This document shows positions 1 to 8,000 of a DNA stretch of 10,499 bases, piece by piece. This DNA is from Lachnospiraceae bacterium (GTDB taxonomy: Bacteria > Bacillota > Clostridia > Lachnospirales > Lachnospiraceae): positions 1 to 10,499 of the forward strand of contig JAFSRL010000124.1 in NCBI GenBank assembly GCA_017446125.1. Direction: 5' to 3'. Within the stretch, counting starts at the first letter, position 1; each line of letters starts with the position of its first letter. The position numbers and the translations under genes are program-made. A model generated the notes under the pieces. That model made no database searches and was not told the DNA's origin. It saw only the letters and a list, made by a program, of their open reading frames with translations.

Positions 1-1930
1 AGCCGTTGATGGTCGCATCGCGCATGTTCTTTTCCATGTCGAGGCGACGGAACGAAGTGGAATCGATGTTGTCGGTGTACTTCGCGACGCGGTTCTTGCC
101 CGCCTTCTTCGCCTCGTACATCGCGATGTCCGCCTTCTTGATTAACTCCGTAACGGAATCGCCTTCCTTCGGGAATTCGACGATGCCCATACTCATGGTA
201 CAGTAATAATCCGTGTCCTTCAAATACCACGGACGCGCAAACATTCCCTTGATGGTATCCAGAATCTCCTCGAAGACCGGATAGCTCTTCGGGGAAACGA
301 TGATGACGAATTCGTCGCCGCCCATGCGGTAACAGGTATTGCTGATGCCGTCGACACTGCGCAGGCTGTGGGAAATCGTCTTCAACAACAGATCGCCGTA
401 CTGGTGCCCGAGTCCGTCGTTGATGTGCTTGAAGTCATCGAGGTCAAGGTAGAGCAGGGCGCCCGGCGTGCCTGCCTTGGTCGCCTCGTCAATGTACTTC
501 ACCAGATCGCGTTCGCAGCACATGCGGTTGTACATGCCGGTCAAGAAGTCGGTGTATGCCTGCTGCTCGATGCGCTTCTGGTAAAGCTTTTTGTCCGTGA
601 CATCATAGATTGCGAACAGCGCGACGGGCCGGCCGTCCACCCAGACGATGTGCGTATAATACAAATCGTACCAGCGCTCCCTGTCCTCATCATAGATTTC
701 GTAGTTGCCGCTCAACACATTGGGCGGAATGTCGCGTTCAAACAACGCGCCTAACTTGTTCGCATCCATCTCGCGCGAGAAGCGGCTCTTTAAGGAACGG
801 TTTGCAAAGAGGATGGCATCCGTGTTCATGTCGCGCACATAAATCGAGCTTCCGACGTTGTCTAAGATTGCCTCGAGCGACTGGAAGGAGCTCGCGAGGG
901 AATTCTTCTGCACCCTGCGCGCGATGATGGAATGTAAAATCTTAATCGTGTCAGAGATGAATTTGATTTCATCGATGTCCCAGTGGCGTTCCCTGCGGTT
1001 TTCCGTAAAGCACGCATAGAACCCGATCCGTCCGGACACCTCGATGGGCATGACGATAAGGGACTTGATCCCCAAATCATCCAGGTGCTCGCGTTCGCCG
1101 AAGCTCATCTGGGAGTCATGATGCAGAATCAGTGTCTTTTGATCCTTTAAGAACCAGAAGCGGCTGATGTCGTTTAAGTGGTCGAACATGCGGCGCTCGC
1201 CTTCACAGCTCCACTGCGTCACGATGTCGATTCTGTCATCCTTGCGGTGCGTCTGGCAGATAAAGGCATGGGACAAATCGATGTACTCGCCCACGTGACG
1301 GATTAACATTTCCATCGTCGTGTCGATGTTGTCCTGCGAATCGAGTAAGGAGACAATCTCCGTCATGGTCTTCGCGCGCAGGAACAGGCGCGAGAGCTCG
1401 TTCTGTGCGCTGCTGTCAACGCTTCCCGCGCTTTCGCCACCGTTTTGGCGCTCGAACGCGGGCAGAATGTTCATGGTGTCACGCAGAAGGTCCATCGCCC
1501 GGTAGAGCTGCTCCTCCGTGATCTGTCTGGAGAACTGCGTGATGGGCGGTCTGGAATACATGCTCTCGTCTTCCGTCGAATCCGTTAAGACCGCGTACAG
1601 AATCCACGTCAGCGGCTTCTTTAAGCCCTCCTTCATCGCGACGGCGCAAAGACGCAGGTTCGGGATGCTGGTGATTTCGACCGCCTGGTCCTCGATGTCA
1701 GACTCAATCACGCGGCGTCTGATGTCCGCAATCCGTTTCTCCGTGACGGCGCCGGTTAATTCCGCGGTTTCCACGGCGGAGCCGGACAGCTCCGTCAAAG
1801 CCTCGCCGTTTTCACCAAGCAAGCAGGTGTACACGCCGGACACCTTTGAAAACACGTCCTGCCAGCGCGCAATCGCCCTGATGTCAAAAACCTCTTCCGT
1901 CTCCTGATTGTTAAACTGCAATCCCTTCAT
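1..1930 (-). CDS. GAF-PAS-GGDEF signalling protein (diguanylate cyclase, probably followed by EAL), 3' end cut by window edge
   Basis: The frame is open from the ATG at 1928-1930 to the left edge, giving 643 visible residues. Reading from the N-terminus, there is a roughly 190-residue sensor-like region I cannot name firmly (possibly PocR-like). A GAF-type domain follows at about 195-330, a PAS-type domain at about 345-440 ending in the typical YDVTDKK linker, and a GGDEF domain at about 447-618. The active-site motif is RMGGDEF, with GGDEF at residues 537-541. The metal/GTP-binding DLDDFKHIND and GHQYGD motifs are present, so it looks catalytically competent for making c-di-GMP from two GTP. 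The RxxD inhibitory site normally five residues before GGDEF is absent (GISN there). After the domain, RRLDMEKNMRDATING resembles the linker leading into an EAL domain, so a GGDEF-EAL protein is likely but unseen. No transmembrane segment is visible, so it is presumably cytosolic. It starts 11 bases after the guaB stop with a weak GGAT ribosome site, suggesting translational coupling. Confidence 0.9.
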   Translation of the reverse strand, partial: MKGLQFNNQETEEVFDIRAIARWQDVFSKVSGVYTCLLGENGEALTELSGSAVETAELTGAVTEKRIADIRRRVIESDIEDQAVEITSIPNLRLCAVAMKEGLKKPLTWILYAVLTDSTEDESMYSRPPITQFSRQITEEQLYRAMDLLRDTMNILPAFERQNGGESAGSVDSSAQNELSRLFLRAKTMTEIVSLLDSQDNIDTTMEMLIRHVGEYIDLSHAFICQTHRKDDRIDIVTQWSCEGERRMFDHLNDISRFWFLKDQKTLILHHDSQMSFGEREHLDDLGIKSLIVMPIEVSGRIGFYACFTENRRERHWDIDEIKFISDTIKILHSIIARRVQKNSLASSFQSLEAILDNVGSSIYVRDMNTDAILFANRSLKSRFSREMDANKLGALFERDIPPNVLSGNYEIYDEDRERWYDLYYTHIVWVDGRPVALFAIYDVTDKKLYQKRIEQQAYTDFLTGMYNRMCCERDLVKYIDEATKAGTPGALLYLDLDDFKHINDGLGHQYGDLLLKTISHSLRSVDGISNTCYRMGGDEFVIIVSPKSYPVFEEILDTIKGMFARPWYLKDTDYYCTMSMGIVEFPKEGDSVTELIKKADIAMYEAKKAGKNRVAKYTDNIDSTSFRRLDMEKNMRDATING

Positions 1931-1941
1931 TCGTTTATCCG

Positions 1942-3396
1942 TCAATTATCGATACTGTAATTGGGTGCTTCCTTTGTAATCTGAATGTCATGCGGGTGCG
2001 ATTCCTTTAAGGAGGCGGCGGAAATCTTTACGAACCGTCCGTGCTCCATCAGCTCCGGAATCGTCTTGCAGCCGCAGTATCCCATACCGGAACGCAAACC
2101 GCCGATTAACTGGAAGACCGTATCCTCCACCGTGCCCTTGTATGCCACGCGTCCCTCAACGCCCTCCGGCACAAGCTTTCTTGCGTCCTGCTGGAAGTAG
2201 CGGTCCTTGGACCCGTTCTCCATCGCGGAGAGGCTTCCCATCCCGCGATACACCTTATACTTACGTCCCTGGAAGAGTTCGAACGCGCCGGGCGCCTCAT
2301 CGCAGCCCGCAAACAACGAACCCATCATCACGACGCTGCCGCCCGCGGCAATCGCCTTCGTGATGTCGCCACTGAACTTGATGCCGCCGTCCGCAATGAT
2401 CGGGATGCCGTGGTCCTTTGCCACCTCATAACTGTCCATGATTGCGGAGACCTGCGGCACGCCGATACCGGCAACCACACGTGTCGTACAAATACTGCCG
2501 GGACCGATGCCCACCTTCACGGCATCCACGCCCGCGTCAATCAATGCCTTCGTGCCCTCGCCCGTCGCGACATTTCCCGCAACGACCTGTGCGTCCGGAA
2601 AGGCGCTCTTGATTTCCTGCACGCAGCGGATGACGTTCGCGGAGTGCCCGTGCGCGGAATCCAGAACCAGAAGGTCAACCTTGGCCTTGATCAATGCTTC
2701 CGCACGTTCCAGCACGTTCGGCGTGATGCCAAGCCCCGCGCCGCACAGTAAGCGTCCCTGATCGTCCTTTGCGGAAAGCGGGTACTTGATGGTCTTCTCA
2801 ATGTCTTTAATCGTAATCAGGCCGCACAGGTTGAAGTCATCATCCACAATCGGAAGCTTTTCCTTCTTCGATGCCGCCAGAATCTTCTTTGCTTCATCCA
2901 GCGTAATACCCACCTTCGCGGTGATGAGGTTTTCCTTTGTCATCACGTCCGCGATTTTCTGGTCGAAGTTTTCCTGGAACTGCAGGTCACGGTTGGTGAT
3001 GATGCCCACCAGCTTCTTTCCCTCCGTAATCGGAACGCCGGAGATGCGGTACTTGCCCATCAATTCATCCGCGTCGCGTAAGGTGTGCTGCGGTGAGAGA
3101 TAAAACGGATCCGTGATGACGCCGTTCTCCGAGCGCTTCACCTTGTCGACCTCTTCCGCCTGCGCTTCGATCGACATGTTTTTGTGAATGACACCGATTC
3201 CGCCCTGCCGCGCCATCGCGATTGCCATGCGGTGCTCCGTCACGGTGTCCATGCCCGCGCTCATCATCGGGATGTTCAGCCGGATCTGTTTCGTTAAATT
3301 CGTCGTCACGTCCACCATGCCGGGTGTTGTTTCCGAATACGCCGGAATGAGCAACACGTCGTCAAATGTAATCCCCTCACCGATAATCTGTCCCAT
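1942..3396 (-). CDS. guaB: IMP dehydrogenase
   Basis: This 484-residue protein has the normal length for bacterial IMPDH, which oxidises IMP to XMP with NAD+, the rate-setting step to GMP and GTP in the cytosol. The barrel starts with ITFDDVLLIPAYS. Two CBS domains are inserted at about residues 94-145 and 148-205 (RISGVPIT and KLPIVDD segments) and probably sense adenine/guanine nucleotides. The catalytic loop is GIGPGSICTTR with the active cysteine at 303. IADGGIK (334-340) binds phosphate, YRGMGS lies near 383, and the flap carries the catalytic arginine in EGVEGRV (Arg416). SGMGYCG is at 436-442. The ATG at 3394-3396 is supported by AGGAG at 3402-3406, five bases upstream. It lies 15 bases after the aspartate kinase stop and 11 bases before the GGDEF gene, in one leftward operon. 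All key residues are present; nothing is odd about the gene itself. Confidence 0.98.
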   Translation of the reverse strand: MGQIIGEGITFDDVLLIPAYSETTPGMVDVTTNLTKQIRLNIPMMSAGMDTVTEHRMAIAMARQGGIGVIHKNMSIEAQAEEVDKVKRSENGVITDPFYLSPQHTLRDADELMGKYRISGVPITEGKKLVGIITNRDLQFQENFDQKIADVMTKENLITAKVGITLDEAKKILAASKKEKLPIVDDDFNLCGLITIKDIEKTIKYPLSAKDDQGRLLCGAGLGITPNVLERAEALIKAKVDLLVLDSAHGHSANVIRCVQEIKSAFPDAQVVAGNVATGEGTKALIDAGVDAVKVGIGPGSICTTRVVAGIGVPQVSAIMDSYEVAKDHGIPIIADGGIKFSGDITKAIAAGGSVVMMGSLFAGCDEAPGAFELFQGRKYKVYRGMGSLSAMENGSKDRYFQQDARKLVPEGVEGRVAYKGTVEDTVFQLIGGLRSGMGYCGCKTIPELMEHGRFVKISAASLKESHPHDIQITKEAPNYSIDN

Positions 3397-3411
3397 ATGC
3401 GCTCCTTTTTC

Positions 3412-4734
3412 CTACACCTGTGTTGTTACAAAGATATCGTAAATCGCTTTGATTGCCGTTTCGAAATCGCGGTTCTCCACGCCGATGATAATATTCAACT
3501 CACTCGAGCCCTGGTCGATCATGCGGACGTTCACATGGGCGTGCGCCAGGGCGGAAAAGATTCTTCCCGCAGTACCGCGCTGGCTCTTCATGCCGCGGCC
3601 CACGACCGCAATCAATGCTAAGTCCGCTTCGATTTCCAGCATGTCCGGCTTTGCGAGCTGGTGAATTCCGGAGACCACCGCCTGCTCCTTGTCGATGAAC
3701 TCGTCCTCATGCACGAACACCGCCATCGTATCGATTCCGGACGGAATGTGCTCGATGGAAATGCTCTGGTCCTCAAACGCCTGCAAGACCTTGCGCACAA
3801 AGCCGACCTCCGCGTTCATGTAGTCCTTTGCGATGTTCACACTGCAAAAGCCCTTCTTGCCCGCGATGCCGGTCACCGTGTACTTGCTCTTTCTTGCGGT
3901 CGACTCCACAATCCACGTGCCCTCGTCCTGCGGCACGTTGGTATTGCGGATGTTGATTGGGATGCCGTGCTTGCGCACCGGAAAAATCGCGTCCTCATGC
4001 AGCACCGAAGCGCCCATATACGCAAGCTCGCGCAGCTCCGTGTACGTAATCGTCTCAATCCTTGCGGGATTCTCGACAATCCTTGGATCCGCAATCAAAA
4101 AGCCGGAGACGTCCGTCCAGTTCTCGTAGACATCGGCCTTCATCGCGCGGGCAACAATGGAGCCCGTGATATCGCTTCCGCCGCGGGAGAAGGTCTTGAC
4201 CGCCTTGTCCTCGCGCTGTCCGTAGAAGCCCGGGATGACCGCGGTTTCGTGCTTTGCAAGCACCTCCCGCATCACGCGGTTTGTCTTGTCCTCATCCAGC
4301 CTGCCGTTTTGTTTGAAAAAGATCACGTCATACGCGTCCACAAAATCAAACCCAAGGTACGCCGCAAGCACGATGCCGTTTAAATATTCCCCGCGGGACG
4401 CCGCGTACTCAACGCCGATGTTCTTCTTAAAGTTCTCCGCGATGGTTTCAAATTCCTTCGACAGATCCAGGTCTAAATGCAGGCCTTCGATGATCTCGTC
4501 ATACCGCTCCTTCACATGCTGCAAACGGAGCGTAAAATCCTGATCCGTCTCCACATGCGCGTAGCAGTCATAGAGCATGTCTGTAACCTTCTCGTCCCCG
4601 TCGAACCGTTTCCCCGGCGCGGACGGCACCACCACCTTGCGGTCCTTATCCGCGTGGATGATTTCTCCTACCTTCTGAAATTGCTCGGCGCTTGCCAAAG
4701 AGCTTCCGCCGAATTTCACTACCTTGCTGCTCAC
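3412..4734 (-). CDS. Aspartate kinase (monofunctional, two ACT domains)
   Basis: This 440-residue protein phosphorylates aspartate to aspartyl-4-phosphate, the first step of lysine, DAP, threonine and methionine synthesis. The N-terminal kinase motif is KFGGSS at residues 7-12, followed by VPSAPGKRF. The substrate/ATP motif FSRGGSDITG lies at 182-191, and NWTDVSGFLIADPRIV at about 205-220. Two ACT domains follow at about 288-360 (SGIDTMAVFVHED) and 370-440 (VGRGMKSQRGTAGRIF, then SELNIIIGVE), so feedback inhibition by an end-product amino acid is expected. Which one (lysine or threonine) cannot be read from sequence; the neighbouring hom gene hints at threonine, so I leave the symbol blank rather than choose between lysC and thrA names. 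The start is GTG (4732-4734), directly before the conserved SSKVVKFGG; no ATG fits. It lies 24 bases downstream of hom. Confidence 0.96.
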   Translation of the reverse strand: MSSKVVKFGGSSLASAEQFQKVGEIIHADKDRKVVVPSAPGKRFDGDEKVTDMLYDCYAHVETDQDFTLRLQHVKERYDEIIEGLHLDLDLSKEFETIAENFKKNIGVEYAASRGEYLNGIVLAAYLGFDFVDAYDVIFFKQNGRLDEDKTNRVMREVLAKHETAVIPGFYGQREDKAVKTFSRGGSDITGSIVARAMKADVYENWTDVSGFLIADPRIVENPARIETITYTELRELAYMGASVLHEDAIFPVRKHGIPINIRNTNVPQDEGTWIVESTARKSKYTVTGIAGKKGFCSVNIAKDYMNAEVGFVRKVLQAFEDQSISIEHIPSGIDTMAVFVHEDEFIDKEQAVVSGIHQLAKPDMLEIEADLALIAVVGRGMKSQRGTAGRIFSALAHAHVNVRMIDQGSSELNIIIGVENRDFETAIKAIYDIFVTTQV

Positions 4735-4744
4735 TTCACTGTTT

Positions 4745-4751
4745 CCCCTTT
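4745..4751 (-). promoter_or_regulatory. Ribosome binding site supporting a GTG start of aspartate kinase
   Basis: AAAGGGG on the minus strand lies 10 bases upstream of the GTG at 4732-4734. A nearer GTG, two codons upstream in another frame, reads GTG AAG TGA and dies at once. Only the chosen GTG leads into the conserved kinase N-terminus, so this site decides the start. Confidence 0.55.
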
Positions 4752-4758
4752 GCTGTAT

Positions 4759-5991
4759 TTAAATATCCAGCAGCCGGATCAATGACAACGGCGCGGGCGC
4801 GTTTTGCAGCGCCTTCTGCAGTGTCCCGTATGATACCGGTGCCGTTACGTATGCTTCCTCCGATGTGATGCCGCTGTCGAACTGCCGGCGCAAATCCTCG
4901 TATGCAATGCCGCCGTCTGAAAGCGCGGTTATCATCGCGTCCTTGTCCTTTGCGGCGGTACGCACAAAGAACTTATAGGTCTGTTCCGCCGCGTCCACAA
5001 GCGACGCTTCTTCCTTTGTCAGGCTGCGTTCCACATACGCGCCCTGGTTTCTTGCAATCTCACAGATGTCCGCAACCACCGCGCTTGCGGTCGCTTCCTT
5101 ACCGGCGCCGCGTCCGTAATACATGCTGACACCCAGCATGTTCGAGGTGACCTCCACCGCGTTGAAGACGTCGTCCACGCCGGACAAGGGATGTGTAAGC
5201 GGAATGAGGAAGGGCGCCACAATGACGCGCAAGGAGCCGTCCTTTGTTTTCTCCGCGTGTCCCAAAAGCTTAATCCTGCGCTGCATCCCGCGCGCGTAAA
5301 TAAAATCGTCCCGCGTGATTTTTGTGATGCCCTCGGTCATCACCTGTTCATGCCGGACGCGCCGGTTGCTGATCAGGCTTGCCAGAATCGCAATCTTGCG
5401 GCAGGCATCATGTCCCTCGACATCCGCCGTGGGATCCTTTTCCGCATAGCCCAACTCCTGTGCCTTCTTCAAGACGTCCGCAAAATCCGCGCCCACCGCT
5501 TCCATTTTTGTCAGGATATAATTCGTCGTGCCGTTTAAGATGCCGGTGACGCTTTCGATCCGCTCCGACTTCAGGGCGGTGTGCAGTGTGTGCAGAATGG
5601 GGATTCCCCCGCCCACCGAGGCTTCAAAGAGATAGCTGCAGTTGTTCGCCTTCGCGATTTCAATGAGTTCCGCGCCGTGCGCATCGACCAGCTCCTTGTT
5701 GGAGGTCACGACACTGATTCCCTTTTGCAGCGCGCGTTCCGTAAAGGTTCTGGCCGGCTCCGTGCCGCCCATCGTCTCCGCGATGAGCCGGATCTCCTTG
5801 TCGTTTACAATGATATCGAAATCATGTACGACATCCCGCTCATGCGGATCGTTCGGAAACGAACGCAGGTCCAGAATGTATTTGACTTCGACACCTTCCC
5901 CTGCGGAAGATTTGATTTCCTCTTTATTCGTGTCAATGACGGAAACAACTCCGCTTCCGACCGTGCCGTATCCGAGTACAGCGATTTTCAT
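4759..5991 (-). CDS. hom: Homoserine dehydrogenase
   Basis: This 410-residue protein reduces aspartate semialdehyde to homoserine with NAD(P)H, opening the threonine/methionine branch. The Rossmann nucleotide-binding motif GYGTVGSG is at residues 7-14. SNKELV with Lys98, EASVGGGIP (122-130) and the family signature GILNGTTNYIL (149-159) follow. The catalytic segment DPTADVEGHDACRKIA (185-200) carries the expected Asp194 and Lys198. The last 75 residues or so, from TYKFFVRTAAKDKD, look like a degenerate C-terminal ACT domain, which would allow threonine feedback. The length is slightly under the 430 or so residues of Bacillus Hom. ATG at 5989-5991 is preceded by an AAGGGTG-type site. It is the first gene of the leftward hom > aspartate kinase > guaB > GGDEF operon. 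The 5' leader from the predicted start site is only about 29 bases, too short for a T-box or lysine riboswitch, so control is likely allosteric or at the promoter. Confidence 0.97.
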   Translation of the reverse strand: MKIAVLGYGTVGSGVVSVIDTNKEEIKSSAGEGVEVKYILDLRSFPNDPHERDVVHDFDIIVNDKEIRLIAETMGGTEPARTFTERALQKGISVVTSNKELVDAHGAELIEIAKANNCSYLFEASVGGGIPILHTLHTALKSERIESVTGILNGTTNYILTKMEAVGADFADVLKKAQELGYAEKDPTADVEGHDACRKIAILASLISNRRVRHEQVMTEGITKITRDDFIYARGMQRRIKLLGHAEKTKDGSLRVIVAPFLIPLTHPLSGVDDVFNAVEVTSNMLGVSMYYGRGAGKEATASAVVADICEIARNQGAYVERSLTKEEASLVDAAEQTYKFFVRTAAKDKDAMITALSDGGIAYEDLRRQFDSGITSEEAYVTAPVSYGTLQKALQNAPAPLSLIRLLDI

Positions 5992-6012
5992 CCGTTCACC
6001 CTTCCAAAAGTA

Positions 6013-6031
6013 ATAATATTCAAAATATTAT
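6013..6031. promoter_or_regulatory. AT-rich perfect dyad, candidate operator
   Basis: Arms ATAATATT (6013-6020) and AATATTAT (6024-6031) are perfect inverted repeats with a 3-base CAA spacer. The dyad covers the hom -10 box and predicted start site, a classic repressor position. It contains only A and T in its arms, so it could be a by-product of an AT-rich promoter. I recognise no known regulator motif; in particular it is not a Rex-type site. Confidence 0.3.
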
Positions 6032-6035
6032 ACCA
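6027..6035 (-). promoter_or_regulatory. Extended -10 promoter for the hom operon
   Basis: On the minus strand the sequence reads TGG TATAAT: a perfect -10 hexamer (6027-6032) preceded by TG at the extended -10 position. No good -35 hexamer is found 16-18 bases upstream, as is usual for extended -10 promoters. The predicted start is near 6020, giving a leader of about 29 bases to the hom ATG. Confidence 0.65.
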
Positions 6036-6042
6036 TAAAATG

Positions 6043-6051
6043 TGCTAATAT
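6043..6051 (+). promoter_or_regulatory. Extended -10 promoter for nadE
   Basis: TGC TAATAT is an extended -10 with hexamer TAATAT at 6046-6051. The region where a -35 box would lie (about 6023-6028) has no match and overlaps the hom -10 box on the other strand. The predicted start is near 6058, leaving a very short leader with AAGGAGGG (6059-6066) directly at the 5' end of the transcript and ATG at 6075. Confidence 0.5.
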
Positions 6052-6074
6052 AGAAGAAAAGGAGGGTATTTTCC

Positions 6075-8000
6075 ATGAAACACGGTTTTATCAAAACAGC
6101 CGCCTGTTCCCCGGCAATCCGTCTTGCGGATCCGGATTACAACATGGAGGTCGTAAAGCGCTATGCGGACGAGGCAATCCTAAAAGGCGCGAAAATCATC
6201 GTCTTTCCGGAGCTTGTCATGACCGGCGCCACCTGCGGCGATTTGTTCTTTGAGCGCAAGCTCGTCGCGGATGCCGGCTGCCGCATGCACCGCCTGTTAA
6301 AGCACTTTGCGCAGACCGGCTCGGATGCCCTCATTTTCTTAGGGCTCCCCCTGGAGACAGGCGGAAAGCTCTATGATGTCTGTGCCGTTTTGCAGGGTGG
6401 AAACATCCTCGGGTTTGTTCCCAAGACGGTCTTAAACTCCGGCGGTGTGTTGCATCAGGCAAGGCATTTTTCGGCCCCGCCCGCGGAGGTGACATGCATT
6501 CGCTTCCACGGCGAGGACATTCCCTTCGGGACAGATCTTTTGTTCGATTTGAATGACACGATTCGCGGACTTATGATTGGCTGCGAGATCGGGGATGACT
6601 TGTTTGTCGCGGACGCGCCGCACGTTTCGCACACGTATGCCGGCGCGACCCTCATCGTGAATCCCTTCGCCGCCCCGGCGCGGGTGACGGGTGCGGAATA
6701 CATCAGGGACCTGGTCCGGATGGCGAGCGCAAAGAGTGTGTGCGCCTATGTCCTTGCGGGTGCGGGTGCGGGCGAATCCTCGACCGACGCGGTGTTTGCC
6801 GCTCCACAAATCATCGCGGAGGCGGGCGAGGTGCTGCAGTGTGCGCCTTCGTATCAAAAGGGCATCACGTACGCGGACATCGACATCAAACACGTAACGC
6901 ATGAGCGCGCAATGACCGCTTCCTTCCCCGCGGCGTGCGCCGAAGAGGACGGTTACATACTCGAGCCGGTTTCCATGGAGAAGACGGAAACAGAATTGAA
7001 GCGCGCGTTTCCCGCCTCCCCCTTCGTGCCCTTGGAGAAGGCGGCACGCAATGCGCGGTGCGAGGAAATTCTCACGATGCAGGCGCTCGGTTTACAGCGG
7101 CGCATGGAGCACATCGGCTGCAAGACCGCAGTGCTGGGCATTTCCGGAGGACTTGACTCGACGCTTGCCTTGCTTGTCACGGTGCGTGCCTTTGAGAACA
7201 TGGGCATCTCGCGCAAGGGCATCCGCGCGATTACCATGCCCTCCTTCGGAACCACGGACAGAACCTATGAGAATGCCTGCGCCATGGTGAAGGCGCTGGG
7301 CGCGGAGTTAAAGGAAATCAACATCGCCGCTTCCGTCCGTGTGCATTTCGCGGACATCGGACATGATGAAACCAAACACGATGTCACCTATGAAAACTCG
7401 CAGGCGCGTGAGCGCACCCAGATTCTTATGGATTACGCAAATGAAGTGAACGGTCTTGTCGTGGGCACGGGCGATCTTTCCGAGCTGGCTTTGGGATGGG
7501 CAACCTATAACGGCGACCACATGTCGATGTACGGGGTGAATGCCTCCATCCCCAAGACTCTGGTGCGGCATCTGGTGCAGTATGAAGCGGAGCTTTGCCA
7601 GGATGAGGCTTTGCAGAAGACCCTGTTTGACGTCGTGGATACGCCCGTTTCGCCGGAGCTGCTTCCTTCCGAAAACGGTCAGATTGCGCAAAAAACGGAA
7701 GACATCGTGGGTCCTTACGAGCTCCATGATTTCTTCCTGTATTACCTGCTCCGTCACGGGTTTGAAACGGATAAGATTTTACGGATTGCAGAAAGCGCCT
7801 TCGACGGAAGGTTCTCAAAAGAAGAGATTGCCAAATGGCTCGATGTCTTCTACCGCAGGTTTTACGCCCAGCAGTTCAAGCGCAACTGCCTGCCGGACGG
7901 TGTCGGTGTGGGCAGCGTCACGCTCTCGCCGCGTGCCGGCTTCCAAATGCCATCGGATGCGTCCTACGGCAAGCGGCTTTCCTCCATCGCCTTTGATTAA
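6075..8000 (+). CDS. nadE: Glutamine-dependent NAD+ synthetase
   Basis: This 641-residue two-domain enzyme amidates nicotinic acid adenine dinucleotide to NAD+ using ammonia from glutamine. The N-terminal nitrilase-type glutaminase domain (about 1-290) shows the catalytic triad Glu46 (VFPEL), Lys117 (GFVPKT) and Cys170 (MIGCEIGDD). The C-terminal synthetase domain (about 325-641) has the ATP pyrophosphatase loop LGISGGLDST with SGGLDS at 357-362. It also has GTGDLSELALGW and NGDHMSMYGVNASIPK, typical of this family. The length matches bacterial two-domain NadE proteins. A strong AAGGAGGG site lies 8 bases before the ATG, which starts the conserved MKHGFIKTAA. It is a single rightward gene, divergent from hom with overlapping promoters. 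It is convergent with dapF, and its TAA (7998-8000) overlaps the dapF stop codon. Domain fusion means it can use glutamine directly without a separate amidotransferase. Confidence 0.98.
   Translation: MKHGFIKTAACSPAIRLADPDYNMEVVKRYADEAILKGAKIIVFPELVMTGATCGDLFFERKLVADAGCRMHRLLKHFAQTGSDALIFLGLPLETGGKLYDVCAVLQGGNILGFVPKTVLNSGGVLHQARHFSAPPAEVTCIRFHGEDIPFGTDLLFDLNDTIRGLMIGCEIGDDLFVADAPHVSHTYAGATLIVNPFAAPARVTGAEYIRDLVRMASAKSVCAYVLAGAGAGESSTDAVFAAPQIIAEAGEVLQCAPSYQKGITYADIDIKHVTHERAMTASFPAACAEEDGYILEPVSMEKTETELKRAFPASPFVPLEKAARNARCEEILTMQALGLQRRMEHIGCKTAVLGISGGLDSTLALLVTVRAFENMGISRKGIRAITMPSFGTTDRTYENACAMVKALGAELKEINIAASVRVHFADIGHDETKHDVTYENSQARERTQILMDYANEVNGLVVGTGDLSELALGWATYNGDHMSMYGVNASIPKTLVRHLVQYEAELCQDEALQKTLFDVVDTPVSPELLPSENGQIAQKTEDIVGPYELHDFFLYYLLRHGFETDKILRIAESAFDGRFSKEEIAKWLDVFYRRFYAQQFKRNCLPDGVGVGSVTLSPRAGFQMPSDASYGKRLSSIAFD

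Noticed and set aside
368..754. 128-codon plus-strand open frame opposite the GGDEF gene
   Set aside because: Mirror frame of the GGDEF and PAS coding region; no ribosome site or recognisable product.
3661..4383. 240-codon plus-strand open frame opposite aspartate kinase
   Set aside because: It is antisense to a gene with all its family motifs, shows no recognisable domain, and is the kind of long mirror frame a GC-rich codon bias produces.
5992..6026. Possible riboswitch or T-box leader for the hom operon
   Set aside because: The predicted leader is only about 29 bases, far too short for a T-box, lysine riboswitch or threonine attenuator.
7308..7757. 149-codon minus-strand open frame within nadE
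   Set aside because: Lies fully opposite the conserved synthetase domain of nadE and has no family features.
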